Positions 7,997 through 16,323 of a DNA stretch of 44,408 nt are shown piece after piece. The number at the start of each line of letters is the position of its first letter. Positions within the stretch are counted from its first letter, which is position 1. Source of the stretch: Martinezella calliandrae. GTDB taxonomy: Bacteria > Pseudomonadota > Alphaproteobacteria > Rhizobiales > Rhizobiaceae. The notes under the pieces are model-generated. The model was not told the DNA's origin. It saw only the letters and a program-made list of their open reading frames with translations, and made no database searches. Location of the stretch: the NCBI RefSeq assembly GCF_030272695.1, contig NZ_JARFYN010000056.1:1-44408 (forward strand). Direction: 5' to 3'. A program made the position numbers and the translations under genes.

Positions 7997-9064
7997 TTAC
8001 TTTCCGACCGCCTTGGCCTGATCATCGGCAGAAAGTTCGGAGGACAGGTAGATCGCGCCCGGCAAATCCTTGCGGCACTGCACCGCGTTCGGCTTACCGG
8101 ATACCGAATCCTCGAAGGCCGGTGCCTTGAAAACCTGCTCGCTCGGCGGTGTGCCGCCGGTCGCAAGCGCGACGGCCCATTCGACGGCGAGCCTGACATT
8201 GTCGTTGCCGGTTGCGACCGTGAAGAGCTTGAAGTCCGGATTGCTGTCCTTGTTGTCCTGCCAGAAGCACCCGAGCGAATTGCCGTCAGAGGTGGCTAGC
8301 GCCGGGATCGACTTTCCCTGCTTGGCAAAGAGCGGCAGCGCACCGACGAGAGAGGGACCGAAGTCGGAGATGATCGCATCGATCTTCTGGTTCTTGGCGA
8401 TTTCCGCCGTCAGTACCTTCTGCGTCAGCGCCGGATCCCAGTTGGTGACGGCGAAGGGCTCCTGATTGACGAAGACATAGTCGGGGCCAAGAACCTTCTT
8501 GAGGCCCTTGAGTTCATCGAGGCCCTGGCTGTTGCCGGCAGGCCCGGAGAGGAAGAGGAGGTTTCCGCCTTTCGGCAGGACGCTCTTGATCCAGTTGCCC
8601 CAGCTTTCGCCATCGTTTTCGAAGGATGCGCCGACGAATTTCGAATAGTTCTGGCCATCCTTGCCACCAACAGCGACGCGATAGGGAACGACGACCTTGC
8701 CGGATTTGAAGACGCTGGTGATGGCCGGAAGCACGGCCGGGCCTGCATCGCCGAAGACGACAAGCGCATCAAGACCCTTGGCCGCCATGCTCTTGATGTC
8801 GGAGATCGATTTCAACGTATCGCCCTGACCGTCTGCATATTCGTACTTGGTGATGCTGGGGCAAAGATCCACGGTCTGCTTGCCGGAGGCCGTCGTGACC
8901 TGGCGCCAGCTGTTGCCGCCATAGCCGTCCAGTAGTCCGAGCGTTGCCTTCTTCGGGCCACACCAGGATGGAGCGTCGGCCTTGGCGACACCGGTAGTGG
9001 CGAGTGCTGTGATCGCGGCCACAACGGAAAGCGCCAAGTATTTCGAGAGAGATGCATGTTTCAT
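7997..9064 (-). CDS. CUT2-type sugar ABC transporter substrate-binding protein
   Basis: This 355-residue exported protein starts with a signal peptide (Lys-containing N-terminus, hydrophobic ALSVVAAITALATT, then a VAKADA cleavage region). The mature part is a periplasmic-binding-protein type I fold (LacI/ribose-binding type): the first beta strand is ATLGLLDGYGGNSW, and later segments are IKSMAAKGLDALVVFGDAG and KNQKIDAIISDFG. It delivers a sugar or polyol to the CUT2 importer; the ligand cannot be told from sequence. ATG at 9064 overlaps the TGA of the upstream permease (ATGA), implying translational coupling. A larger open frame running upstream through the permease gene in another frame is an artefact. 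Confidence 0.9.
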   Translation of the reverse strand: MKHASLSKYLALSVVAAITALATTGVAKADAPSWCGPKKATLGLLDGYGGNSWRQVTTASGKQTVDLCPSITKYEYADGQGDTLKSISDIKSMAAKGLDALVVFGDAGPAVLPAITSVFKSGKVVVPYRVAVGGKDGQNYSKFVGASFENDGESWGNWIKSVLPKGGNLLFLSGPAGNSQGLDELKGLKKVLGPDYVFVNQEPFAVTNWDPALTQKVLTAEIAKNQKIDAIISDFGPSLVGALPLFAKQGKSIPALATSDGNSLGCFWQDNKDSNPDFKLFTVATGNDNVRLAVEWAVALATGGTPPSEQVFKAPAFEDSVSGKPNAVQCRKDLPGAIYLSSELSADDQAKAVGK

Positions 9065-10086
9065 GTTTTGTCCTCCACTTTTCTTGTCCCAGTCGTTGTC
9101 TTGCGGTTTACCGTCCAGCGGATCGAGTAAACACCGATGCCAAAACCCAGAGCCAAGGCCTGGATGATGGTTTGAGCTGAAAACGGCACCCCTACCGTCA
9201 GTGCGAATTGGCTCAATTGGTTGAGGAAAAATGCCGCGATGACCGTCGAGACCGGATAGCCTCGTCCACCGAGAAGCGACGTACCGCCAAGAACCACGAC
9301 AGCGACGGAGGGCAGCAGCAGGCTGTCCCCCTGAAAGGCGGTGGGCTCGCGGGTGATGCCGGCAATCAGTGTGCCGGCCACGCAATAGAGAAGCTGCGCA
9401 TAGACATAGGCCATCATCTGGTGAACACGCACGTTCAGTCCGGCAGCTCGTGCGGCAAGAGGATTGGCACCGATCGCCTCGAACCGTCGACCCGCTACCG
9501 TCTTCTTGAGTGCGAAGCTCACGAGCGTCATGCCCGCCAGCGCGAAGATGACCGAGTTTGGCAGGCCGAGACTTTCGCCGCTTGAGATCTCGGCCAGAAG
9601 GTTGGTGGTGATCGAGGGGACGCCACCCGACGTAGCAAAGACAACTGAGTAAAGCAGTGCGTTGGTGCCGATCGTGGCGATGATCGCGTTCAGCCTGAAG
9701 ATGCTGACGAGAAGCCCATTCAGGGAGCCAGCGACGAGCGAAATGCCAATCGACAGAAGGACTGCCTGATAGAGCAACGCATCGTTCTGCTGCGGAAAGT
9801 GGGTTGCGATGACGACGGCAAGCGACACCGCACCGGGAAGGGAAAGGTCGAAGCCGCCCTGCTGCACCACGAGCAACTGACCGAGACCGGCGATGGCGAT
9901 GATTGCCGCAAAGGGCAGGCTTCCCGAAAGGGCGCCCCAGGACAGGCTCGAAGGCGCAAAGACCGCGCATACGAGAAGGAGAACGAGCGTCGAAAAGACG
10001 ACAGTTACGAAGCTTCGTGCCAGCGGCATCGACAAGATTGTCTTCCTTGAACGCTGATTCGAGGCGATTGAGGTGACGTTCGTCAT
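9061..10086 (-). CDS. CUT2 sugar ABC transporter permease
   Basis: This 341-residue, very hydrophobic protein of the RbsC/BPD_transp_2 type has about eight to ten membrane spans. It carries the family hallmarks QQGGFDLSLPGAVSLA and VVLGGTSLLGGRGYP and an Ala/Gly-rich cytoplasmic loop (ANPLAARAAGLNVR) that contacts the ATPase. It is the first gene of the transporter triad and is coupled by ATGA overlap to the binding protein. It would pair with the permease half of the fused ATPase-permease. The 147 bp upstream separate it from the small gene at 10234; I see no clear promoter there, so it may be co-transcribed with the YciI gene. Confidence 0.9.
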   Translation of the reverse strand: MTNVTSIASNQRSRKTILSMPLARSFVTVVFSTLVLLLVCAVFAPSSLSWGALSGSLPFAAIIAIAGLGQLLVVQQGGFDLSLPGAVSLAVVIATHFPQQNDALLYQAVLLSIGISLVAGSLNGLLVSIFRLNAIIATIGTNALLYSVVFATSGGVPSITTNLLAEISSGESLGLPNSVIFALAGMTLVSFALKKTVAGRRFEAIGANPLAARAAGLNVRVHQMMAYVYAQLLYCVAGTLIAGITREPTAFQGDSLLLPSVAVVVLGGTSLLGGRGYPVSTVIAAFFLNQLSQFALTVGVPFSAQTIIQALALGFGIGVYSIRWTVNRKTTTGTRKVEDKT

Positions 10087-10233
10087 CGAAATCTGTCTTT
10101 CACATTAGAGGTCCCGGCACCCACCATCGGACCAACACCGGCACGCGCAAGGTATCACGCCGATGTGCCCCGGCCCTCGAGAAGGCCCGCGCAACCAGTT
10201 TTTAGAACGTGAGGAAAAGGGTTCGAGACGGGT

Positions 10234-10440
10234 TTAGAGTTCCCGATCGCCGATGACCCATCTTATCGCCGGGTCGGCTTCTGGGGGCAGCTTGGGCTGA
10301 TGAACCCGCTCGCGAAATGACGCATCGTGCCGCGCATTTTGCGATTCCAAGTATTCGATGTGGAGCCCGCCACAAATACTTCCGGCTTCTGCCAGCCAGT
10401 CACGGATCTCATTCCAGGTGATTGTGCCTACCGCTCTCAT
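10234..10440 (-). CDS. Small hypothetical protein, 68 aa
   Basis: The start ATG at 10440 follows a very strong ribosome binding site (GGAGGAGGG, then AAA). The protein is soluble and acidic/aromatic (ITWNEIRDWLAEAGSICGG near the N-terminus), with no signal peptide or membrane span. I do not recognise the family. It lies 58 bp after the YciI-like gene and upstream of the transporter, on the same strand, so it may be an accessory protein of that transcription unit. Codon use looks normal for the neighbourhood. Confidence 0.55.
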   Translation of the reverse strand: MRAVGTITWNEIRDWLAEAGSICGGLHIEYLESQNARHDASFRERVHQPKLPPEADPAIRWVIGDREL

Positions 10441-10498
10441 TTTCCCTCCTCCTCAGAAAATCAGTCGTAAATATGCCTATGCAGCCATTTCGGGCGCG

Positions 10499-10783
10499 TT
10501 ATCCGCGACCTCCGATCGTCGGCCGCCATTCGTAGATGGCGACGCTTGAATAGACTCCATGGAGAACAAAGGGGTCCTCCGCGCTGAAGCGATGCATCTC
10601 CTCCAACGAACCGACATCGGCAACAACAATTCCGCCTCCGCCCTTGCCGGCTTCGTCCACGATGGGTCCGGACTGGACAATGTTGAGCCGGTCGGATCGC
10701 AGGTAACGTTTGTGATCCTCAAGGTAGATCTGACGAAGCGCTGCCCTCTCGGGGTCGGACAATGCCACGCGAACTGCAAGCAT
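10499..10783 (-). CDS. YciI-like protein
   Basis: This 94-residue protein of the YciI/dimeric alpha-beta barrel type has MLAVRVALSDPERAAL at the start, a conserved HKRYL segment, the SGPIVDEAGKGGGGIVVADV strand-turn-strand, and a FSAEDPFVLHGVYSSVAIYEW ending that resembles the family's DPF/PF..AG motif. Family members are small enzymes or ligand-binding proteins; some act on chlorinated or hydroxylated aromatics. The start is ATG at 10783, 8 nt after AGAAGG; a longer frame upstream has no such site. It is first in its transcription unit, with the shared operator motif 112 bp upstream. A second YciI protein lies at 16021, in the dehydrogenase operon. Confidence 0.8.
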   Translation of the reverse strand: MLAVRVALSDPERAALRQIYLEDHKRYLRSDRLNIVQSGPIVDEAGKGGGGIVVADVGSLEEMHRFSAEDPFVLHGVYSSVAIYEWRPTIGGRG

Positions 10784-10894
10784 GACGTCTACCTTCTCAC
10801 CGCCGTATCGCCCTTCCGTCCTCGGTTTCACCACGGATATCCAGATCTCACATTATCGATGGTACCCGTATGAGAGACAAAGAAAATAACGGAT

Positions 10895-10911
10895 TTATCC
10901 ATTTTGGACTT
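10895..10911. promoter_or_regulatory. Operator-like site A (ATCCATTTTGGA)
   Basis: TTATCCATTTTGGACTT lies 112-128 bp upstream of the leftward YciI-like gene and just past the terminator of the preceding operon. The 12-mer ATCCATTTTGGA is present exactly at two other promoter regions (19396-19407 inverted, 32091-32102). The inverted ATCCA/TGGA(T) arms suggest a dimeric repressor or activator. The regulator is not proven. Confidence 0.6.
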
Positions 10912-10936
10912 ACGGATGATCGTGTGGTCTCCCATC

Positions 10937-10973
10937 AAAACCCGCCGGGGCGCCGCTCGATCAGCAGCGCCCC
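10937..10973 (-). terminator. Terminator of the nine-gene dehydrogenase/dioxygenase operon
   Basis: On the minus strand GGGGCGC (10973-10967) pairs with GCGCCCC (10953-10947), followed by a GC-rich stretch and TTTT (10940-10937). It lies 7 bp after the maleylacetate reductase stop. It separates this operon from the YciI/transporter unit, which therefore needs its own promoter. Confidence 0.7.
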
Positions 10974-10980
10974 ACATCCC

Positions 10981-12045
10981 TCATACAGCCTTGGGAGGCT
11001 CTCCACGGAAGGCACGTTCAAGCAGGTCGGTCAGCCCGCGTTTTTCCAACGCACGGGGGTTCCAGTAGGCGTTCGACATCGCCTGTTCAACGGCGACCTC
11101 GACGCTGTCGTCAGGCATGCCGAGATCCTTCAACGACATTGCTGCGCCAAGCCCGTTGGCGAGGTCGAAAAGCCCGGCGGCCGCGTCTGCGACTCCAAGC
11201 GCCTTGCTCAGCCGCGCCATCGCCTGCGGCGTCGCATCGGCGTTATAGGCGACCGCGTGTGGCAGCACCGCCGTGTGCATCTGAGCATGCGGCAGGTTGA
11301 ACATGCCGCCGAGCGTGTGGCAAAGCTTGTGGTGCAGCGCCATGCCGACCGAGCCCAGGCAGACGCCACAGAGCCAGGCGCCGTAAAGCGCGTCCGCCCG
11401 AGCAACCTCATCTTTGGGGTTCGAATAGATAAGCGGCAAGGCGCGGGCGATGGCGCCGACCCCCTCTTCCGCCATCAACGAGATGATCGGATTGGCTTCC
11501 TTGGCGTAGAGCGCCTCCACCGCGTGGGCGACGGCATTGATGCCGCTGGTCACCGATAGAGACACGGGCAGCGTCATCGTCAAATCGACGTCGTAGACGA
11601 TGACCTCAGGAAGAATGCGCGGATCGGATTTCGTGACCTTGCGCCCTCCCTCGGTCTCGCCGAGGATCGGCGTGGCTTCGGAACCTGCATAGGTGGTCGG
11701 TACGACGATCTGCGGCAGATCGGTGCGAAAGGCGAGCGCCTTGCCGAGCCCCGTCGTCGATCCGCCACCGATGGTGAGCAGAGCATCGACGGCATGCTCT
11801 TCGACAACACGCATGGCATCCGCCGTCACTTCCACTGGCGTATGCATCTGCGCCTTCGAATAGGTCGCGACGACGCTTGATCCCATATGCCGTGCGATAT
11901 CGGCGGCCTGCCCGGCTTGCTCGGGCGTGGAAAGCACGAGAATGCGCCGTGCCCTCAGCCGTTCGGCCTCTTCTGGAAGGCGCGCGACGGTGCCGTGTCC
12001 GAAGATGACGCGGCCGGGATTCCCGTTGTAGACGAAGTTTTCCAA
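10981..12045 (-). CDS. Maleylacetate reductase
   Basis: This 354-residue protein belongs to the iron-type alcohol dehydrogenase superfamily, maleylacetate reductase branch. It has GRVIFGHGT near residue 10, the nucleotide-binding LLTIGGGSTTGLGKAL (about residue 90), VPTTYAGSEATPI, and the HHKLCHTLGGMFNLPHAQMH region where Fe-ADH relatives bind metal. It reduces maleylacetate to 3-oxoadipate with NAD(P)H, the step after hydroxyquinol ring cleavage. The start is TTG at 12045, 7 nt after TAGGAG and 10 bp after the dioxygenase stop. Longer starts would overlap the dioxygenase by about 90 bp. It is the last gene of the operon, with a terminator immediately downstream. Confidence 0.9.
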   Translation of the reverse strand: MENFVYNGNPGRVIFGHGTVARLPEEAERLRARRILVLSTPEQAGQAADIARHMGSSVVATYSKAQMHTPVEVTADAMRVVEEHAVDALLTIGGGSTTGLGKALAFRTDLPQIVVPTTYAGSEATPILGETEGGRKVTKSDPRILPEVIVYDVDLTMTLPVSLSVTSGINAVAHAVEALYAKEANPIISLMAEEGVGAIARALPLIYSNPKDEVARADALYGAWLCGVCLGSVGMALHHKLCHTLGGMFNLPHAQMHTAVLPHAVAYNADATPQAMARLSKALGVADAAAGLFDLANGLGAAMSLKDLGMPDDSVEVAVEQAMSNAYWNPRALEKRGLTDLLERAFRGEPPKAV

Positions 12046-12055
12046 TTCTGCGCTC

Positions 12056-12937
12056 CTATCTCGTCTGATCTGGACGGGCGAGCACGAAGTCATAATCGGA
12101 GCGCCAGAGAGTCTCGCCGCCCTCGACCCTCGTAAACGGTGCGACAAGCGTCTTCTTGACGCCGAAGACGGTGTCCGATTCCAGATAGGGATCGCCGCCG
12201 ACGAAGGTATGCGTCACCAGCTTCTGAAAGCCGTCGGCGCGAACCATGTAGTGCATATGGGCCGGGCGGTAGGGATGACGGCCGAGGCTTGCGAGCATCT
12301 TTCCGACCGGCCCGTCATCGGGGATCGGATAGGAGACGGGCTTGATGCCGACGAAGCTGTAGCGCCCGTCCGCGCCGGTCACGAAGACGCCTCGATTGTT
12401 CCATTTCGGCTGGATATCGGGCTGCTGGACGTCGTAATAGCCTTCCGCATTGTCGGACCAGACGTCGATCTTGGCGTCCGCCACGGGGTTGCCATCGAGA
12501 TCGAGTACACGTCCGATGAAGAGACAGCTTTCGCCCTTGCCGTCCAGGCAGATCTGGTCGCCCATCTCGCGAACGGCGCAACCCTCCACATGAAACGGCC
12601 CGAAGACCGTATTCTCCGTCGCGCCCGCCGGCCGCCTGTTGTTGATCGCATCGACAAGCATCGACAAGCCAAGCGTATCGGACAGAAGAATGAACTCCTG
12701 CCGTTCCTGCGTGCAGATCTGCCCGGTCCGCGTCAGGAAATCGATACCGAAGTCCCATTCGTCCTGGGTGAGACTGATCTCGCGTGCGAAGTTGTGGAGA
12801 TGCTTGACGAGACAAGCCATCACTTCGGCGAGGCGCGGATCGACATCCTTTCCCATTCGGGCGTTGACGGTCGCAACCGAATGCTCCTCGGTGAAAAAGC
12901 CTGAGGGCGACGTGCTCCCGCTCGCTTGATCGGACAT
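12056..12937 (-). CDS. Hydroxyquinol 1,2-dioxygenase-type intradiol dioxygenase
   Basis: This 293-residue protein has an N-terminal helical dimerisation domain (about 20-110) and a beta-sandwich catalytic domain. The non-heme Fe(III) ligands are in place: a Tyr in EGYYDVQQP (about 167/168), Tyr203 in SYPIPDDGP, and His227 and His229 in RPAHMHY. Length and the pairing with maleylacetate reductase 10 bp downstream favour hydroxyquinol (1,2,4-trihydroxybenzene) as substrate, giving maleylacetate; catechol cannot be excluded from sequence alone. The start is ATG at 12937, preceded by AGGAG at 8 nt. No flavin hydroxylase of the classical resorcinol pathway is seen nearby, so the ring substrate must arise another way. 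Confidence 0.9.
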   Translation of the reverse strand: MSDQASGSTSPSGFFTEEHSVATVNARMGKDVDPRLAEVMACLVKHLHNFAREISLTQDEWDFGIDFLTRTGQICTQERQEFILLSDTLGLSMLVDAINNRRPAGATENTVFGPFHVEGCAVREMGDQICLDGKGESCLFIGRVLDLDGNPVADAKIDVWSDNAEGYYDVQQPDIQPKWNNRGVFVTGADGRYSFVGIKPVSYPIPDDGPVGKMLASLGRHPYRPAHMHYMVRADGFQKLVTHTFVGGDPYLESDTVFGVKKTLVAPFTRVEGGETLWRSDYDFVLARPDQTR

Positions 12938-12954
12938 AAGCTGCACTCCTGACA

Positions 12955-14013
12955 TTAAGGTATGATCCGATCGGCCCGCAGCCGTTCGAATGCGTCGATG
13001 AACGAGCCTGTCGTATCCTGGTAGTCGAGAAAACTCAGCTTGCGGCTGCGGCCCATGTCGTTGAACGTCTCGATCTGGCGACCGAGATCGGCATCCGAAT
13101 GCCAGAAGGACGCGACACGCGAGAGCGCGTTCGGCTGCAGATCGAACTTCTTGACCATTTCGTTCCAGATCGGCTCCGCGCCCGCCATCTGCTCTTCGAG
13201 CGGCGTCGGCGCGCCGGAATAGGGCGCGGCTTCGATGCCGAAGTAATTGGCGATGCGCGGCCAGAGCCACTTCCAGCGGAACACCTCACCGTTGACGACA
13301 TTGAACGCGAGGTTGGCGGCTGCCTTCGTCGTCGCCGCCCATTTGAGGTGCTTGGCCAACAGCCGGGCGTCGGTGACGTCGGTCGCGGCTTGCCACTGCT
13401 CCGGCGAACCGGGGAAGACGAAGGGCCTGCCGGTTTCCCGGCAGATCGAGGCATAGACTGCAAGCGTCGCCGCCATGTTCATGGCGTTTCCGACGGCATA
13501 GCCGATCAGCGTATGCGGGCGGTGGATGGACCAGGTGAAGCCGTCCCTCGCCGCAGCTGCAAAGACTTCGTCTTCCTGAACATAGTAGAAATTCTCGCCG
13601 GGAAGACGCTCCTGCTCTTCGCGGAAAGGGGTCTCGGGCTGCGTCTTCGCGTAGGATTCGAACGGTCCGAGGTAATGTTTCGCTCCCGTCGTCAGAGCCA
13701 CGTGCTCGACGCCACGCCCCTTCAGGGCATCGAGTACATTGCGAACGATCGCGCCGTTGACCTCGCAATTCTTCGCCTCGGTCTCCTGGCGCGACCAGGC
13801 CGTGATGAAGACATGGCTCGGTCGCGCATCAGACAATGCGGCCCGAACCGAAGTGCCATCGACGAGATCACAGCTCAGCGTCTTGACGCCAGCAATGGGG
13901 CTTTGCGAGCGCGACAGGCCCGATACCGTCCAGCCACCTTCGGCCAGGAGATTTTCGGCAAGATTGCTTCCGGTAATCCCGGTCGCGCCGACGATAAGTG
14001 CGTGCTTGGTCAT
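12955..14013 (-). CDS. PRISE-type short-chain reductase (progesterone 5-beta-reductase/iridoid synthase-like)
   Basis: This 352-residue extended SDR has the nucleotide-binding motif VGATGITGSNLAENL at the N-terminus. Two sequence marks of the PRISE group known from plant progesterone 5-beta-reductase and iridoid synthase are visible: TTGAKHYLGPFE (with the conserved Lys) and NFYYVQEDEVF (with the conserved Tyr). Such enzymes reduce activated C=C bonds of enones or enals with NADPH. It lies 3 bp from the dehydrogenase gene upstream and 17 bp before the dioxygenase, so it belongs to the same pathway, probably acting on an unsaturated ketone. The substrate is unknown. Confidence 0.85.
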   Translation of the reverse strand: MTKHALIVGATGITGSNLAENLLAEGGWTVSGLSRSQSPIAGVKTLSCDLVDGTSVRAALSDARPSHVFITAWSRQETEAKNCEVNGAIVRNVLDALKGRGVEHVALTTGAKHYLGPFESYAKTQPETPFREEQERLPGENFYYVQEDEVFAAAARDGFTWSIHRPHTLIGYAVGNAMNMAATLAVYASICRETGRPFVFPGSPEQWQAATDVTDARLLAKHLKWAATTKAAANLAFNVVNGEVFRWKWLWPRIANYFGIEAAPYSGAPTPLEEQMAGAEPIWNEMVKKFDLQPNALSRVASFWHSDADLGRQIETFNDMGRSRKLSFLDYQDTTGSFIDAFERLRADRIIP

Positions 14014-14016
14014 GGT

Positions 14017-15000
14017 CTATCCGTTCAGCAGTGTGATCTTGATGCTCCTCGTCGGATCCTGGCCGAACGAGAAAGCATCGACCGCGTCGGTCAGGGCGTA
14101 GTCGTGCGTCTGGATCGGAGAGAGGTCGATGCCTGTCCGCTCCAGGAAGCGAATGGCGGCCGGCCAGACGCCGGGAGATCCGATGCAGCCCCGCACGGTC
14201 AGGTTCTTCATCTGAATCTGGCCGATTACGACAGGTACCTTCCGGCCGATATTAATCCCCACCATCGACATGCGGCCCTCTTCGCGGGCGTAGTCGAATG
14301 CGGCGGCGAGCGATGCGTCATGGCCCGAAGCCTCGATGGCGAGATCGGCGCCGTGACCTCCGGTCAATTCGCGGATTTTTTCTGCGGCTCCGCCATCAGC
14401 TGGATCGATCGCCACGTCGGCGCCAAGACGCTTCGCCACCTCGCGACGCGAGGCCAGGGGATCGACGACGATGACGCGAGCCCCCATCCCGATGGCTGCC
14501 GCGGCGGACACCAGACCGATCGTGCCGCCGCCCGAGACCACGACGGTCTCGCTGGCATTCGTGCCGCCCGAACGCAGCACCGCGTAGAAGCCGCAGGTGA
14601 AAGGCTCGATCAGCGCGGCCTTCTTGTCGTCGACAGCGTCAGGCAGCTTGTGCAGCCATTCCGGATTGACGGCAAAGAATTCGCGATCCGCTCCGCTCAT
14701 GGAGAAGCCGAAATGGTGCAGCCGCTCCGGCGTGCGCACGACGCATTCGCCGACGACGCGATCGCCCTTCTTGAAGCCGGTCACATTCCGCCCCACCTCG
14801 ACGATCTCACCGCTCCATTCGTGACCGGGGGTCACGGGATAGGAGATCGGGATAATGTAACGTCCCGCCAGCAGCTCATAGTCGGAGTGGCAGATGCCCA
14901 CCGCCTTCGTGTGAACAAGGACCTCGTTCGGCGACATCTCCGGCATGCCCATATCGACGATGGTGGGCTTTTCCGGAGCTTCGAAAACCAGAGCTTTCAT
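14017..15000 (-). CDS. Zinc-type medium-chain alcohol dehydrogenase
   Basis: This 327-residue MDR protein has catalytic-zinc residues in GICHSDYELL (Cys) and TPGHEWSGE (His-Glu) and a later EPFTCG segment. The Rossmann motif is VVSGGGTIGLVSAAAA (about residue 165). The usual four-cysteine structural zinc lobe is absent: the segment after GECVV has no Cys cluster, as in some polyol or threonine-type MDRs. It probably oxidises a secondary alcohol with NAD(P)+. The start is ATG at 15000, directly after a GGAGGAAGA ribosome binding site. A longer frame upstream runs into the preceding gene. Gene gaps are 10 bp upstream and 3 bp downstream. Confidence 0.87.
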   Translation of the reverse strand: MKALVFEAPEKPTIVDMGMPEMSPNEVLVHTKAVGICHSDYELLAGRYIIPISYPVTPGHEWSGEIVEVGRNVTGFKKGDRVVGECVVRTPERLHHFGFSMSGADREFFAVNPEWLHKLPDAVDDKKAALIEPFTCGFYAVLRSGGTNASETVVVSGGGTIGLVSAAAAIGMGARVIVVDPLASRREVAKRLGADVAIDPADGGAAEKIRELTGGHGADLAIEASGHDASLAAAFDYAREEGRMSMVGINIGRKVPVVIGQIQMKNLTVRGCIGSPGVWPAAIRFLERTGIDLSPIQTHDYALTDAVDAFSFGQDPTRSIKITLLNG

Positions 15001-15010
15001 GTCTTCCTCC

Positions 15011-16024
15011 TCAGACCTTCTCCAGCGCGCCGCTCTTTGCGGAGCGCACGATGGCTTCAAGCAATGCAATGTTGTTGATCATATCCTCGCCGGTGATCGG
15101 ATAATCGGCCTCACCGCGAATAGCGCAGGCAAAGGCCCGCAAATTGTCGCGAACCGGTTCAGTGGGCGGCACTTCACGGACCGCGATCGGCTGGTTCTTC
15201 CAGCCCTCGGTCACGACCCAGCCGTCGGGTGCCTCGACATGAGCCTTGTCGCGCACTTCGATCCATCCATCCGTGCCGAAGACGGCGAAACGGGAGACGA
15301 AGGGTGTGGCAAGTGTTGCCGAGACATAGGCCGTGCCTCCACCCGCAAAGCGGATATGCGCGCTCATCGTGTCGCCTTGCGGGATGCTGGAGGCCAGGTT
15401 CTCGCACACGACGCGGACATCCGTGGCGCGACCCATCAGCTTCACCGCAAGGTCCGTCAGATGGATCCCGGTCGCCGTCATGCCGCCAGCCGGCGCTTGG
15501 TCCGCCTTCAGACGCCAGTTCGACGGGTCGAGGCCGAGAAACTTGTCATGGCTGAAATTCGCCTCGATCTGCAGCAGCCGGCCGAGTTTTCCCGACTTGG
15601 CTGCCTCCAGAATTTCAGCGACCGGAGGCTCGAAGCGGCGCTCATGGCCCATGCCCAACACAAGCCCGGCCTTCTTGCAGAGCGCGACCGAGACTTCGGC
15701 GCCGGCGCGTGTCAGATCGAGCGGCTTTTCGCAAAACACTTGCTTGCCCGCGGCCACGACGCGCGCGATCTGCTCCCGATGAAGCGAATGTGGTGTCGCA
15801 AGAACGACCGCTTCGATCGTCGGATCGGCCAGCGCCTCATCCATGTCAGGGGAATATTGCAGGCCCATCTCGGCTGCGAAGGCAGCGGCGTCAGGGCTAG
15901 GATCGACCGCGCGCACGAAATGCATCTGCGCGCCGCCGGCATTGACGAGGCTCGCCATCTTGCGGCCCCACCAGCCGAGACCGACCAGGGCCGCGGTGAC
16001 CGGGTTTTTCTCGACCACGGTCAT
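15011..16024 (-). CDS. Gfo/Idh/MocA-family oxidoreductase
   Basis: This 337-residue protein has the N-terminal Rossmann motif ALVGLGWWGRKM, the family's VLATPHSLH and CEKPLD motif (catalytic Lys, about residue 96), and a C-terminal alpha/beta domain starting near LGRLLQIEANFS. GIHLTDLAVKLMG contains the His-Asp pair common in inositol- and sugar-oxidising members. It would oxidise a sugar, inositol or related cyclic polyol with NAD(P)+. ATG at 16024 overlaps the stop of the YciI gene (ATGA), indicating coupled translation. Confidence 0.9.
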   Translation of the reverse strand: MTVVEKNPVTAALVGLGWWGRKMASLVNAGGAQMHFVRAVDPSPDAAAFAAEMGLQYSPDMDEALADPTIEAVVLATPHSLHREQIARVVAAGKQVFCEKPLDLTRAGAEVSVALCKKAGLVLGMGHERRFEPPVAEILEAAKSGKLGRLLQIEANFSHDKFLGLDPSNWRLKADQAPAGGMTATGIHLTDLAVKLMGRATDVRVVCENLASSIPQGDTMSAHIRFAGGGTAYVSATLATPFVSRFAVFGTDGWIEVRDKAHVEAPDGWVVTEGWKNQPIAVREVPPTEPVRDNLRAFACAIRGEADYPITGEDMINNIALLEAIVRSAKSGALEKV

Positions 16025-16305
16025 CGATTGTCCACTCGCTTGTTAAAGGGATGAATGTTGACGGTCTTCCACACGCCGGCCTTGGTGAATGGATCGGCCT
16101 TGTTGAAAGCGACGACCTCTTCCTTTGTGTCGGCTTCGAAAACGAAGAGCGAGCCGATCATGGTTTCGTTATCGTCCGCCAGCAACGGGCCGGAAATCAC
16201 CGTCTTGGTCTTGCCTGTCGAAAGATAGGCCTTGTGCGCATCGTAATTTGCGAGCCGCTTTTCGACTCCGCCCTCGTGGTCAAGGCAATGAACAGCGTAA
16301 AACAT
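16021..16305 (-). CDS. YciI-like protein
   Basis: This 94-residue YciI family protein opens with MFYAVHCLDHEGG, then has YDAHKAYLS (conserved His), a VISGPLLADDNETMIGSLFVFEA hairpin and a NKADPFTKAGVWKTVNIHPF ending that fits the family pattern closely. Members form dimeric alpha-beta barrels; catalytic roles are known in only a few cases. It is translationally coupled to the Gfo/Idh/MocA gene and 18 bp downstream of an SDR. It is divergent in sequence from the YciI protein at 10499, so the two are probably not a recent duplication. Confidence 0.88.
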   Translation of the reverse strand: MFYAVHCLDHEGGVEKRLANYDAHKAYLSTGKTKTVISGPLLADDNETMIGSLFVFEADTKEEVVAFNKADPFTKAGVWKTVNIHPFNKRVDNR

Positions 16306-16323
16306 GGATAATCCCTTTCGAAT

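Noticed and set aside
9206..9360. Similar GGTSLLGGRG segments in several permeases as a DNA repeat
   Set aside because: They are the conserved permease family motif encoded with different codons, not repeated DNA.
7997..9970. A 657-codon leftward open frame joining a long N-terminal part to the binding protein
   Set aside because: The first 300 codons run antiphase through the permease gene and are Arg/Ser-rich with no family signature. The binding protein has its own ATG at 9064 with a signal peptide.
13099..15078. A 659-codon rightward open frame opposite the PRISE and dehydrogenase genes
   Set aside because: It is a GC-rich shadow frame: its composition is dominated by Arg, Asp and Gly with no motif, while the opposite strand carries two well-supported enzymes.
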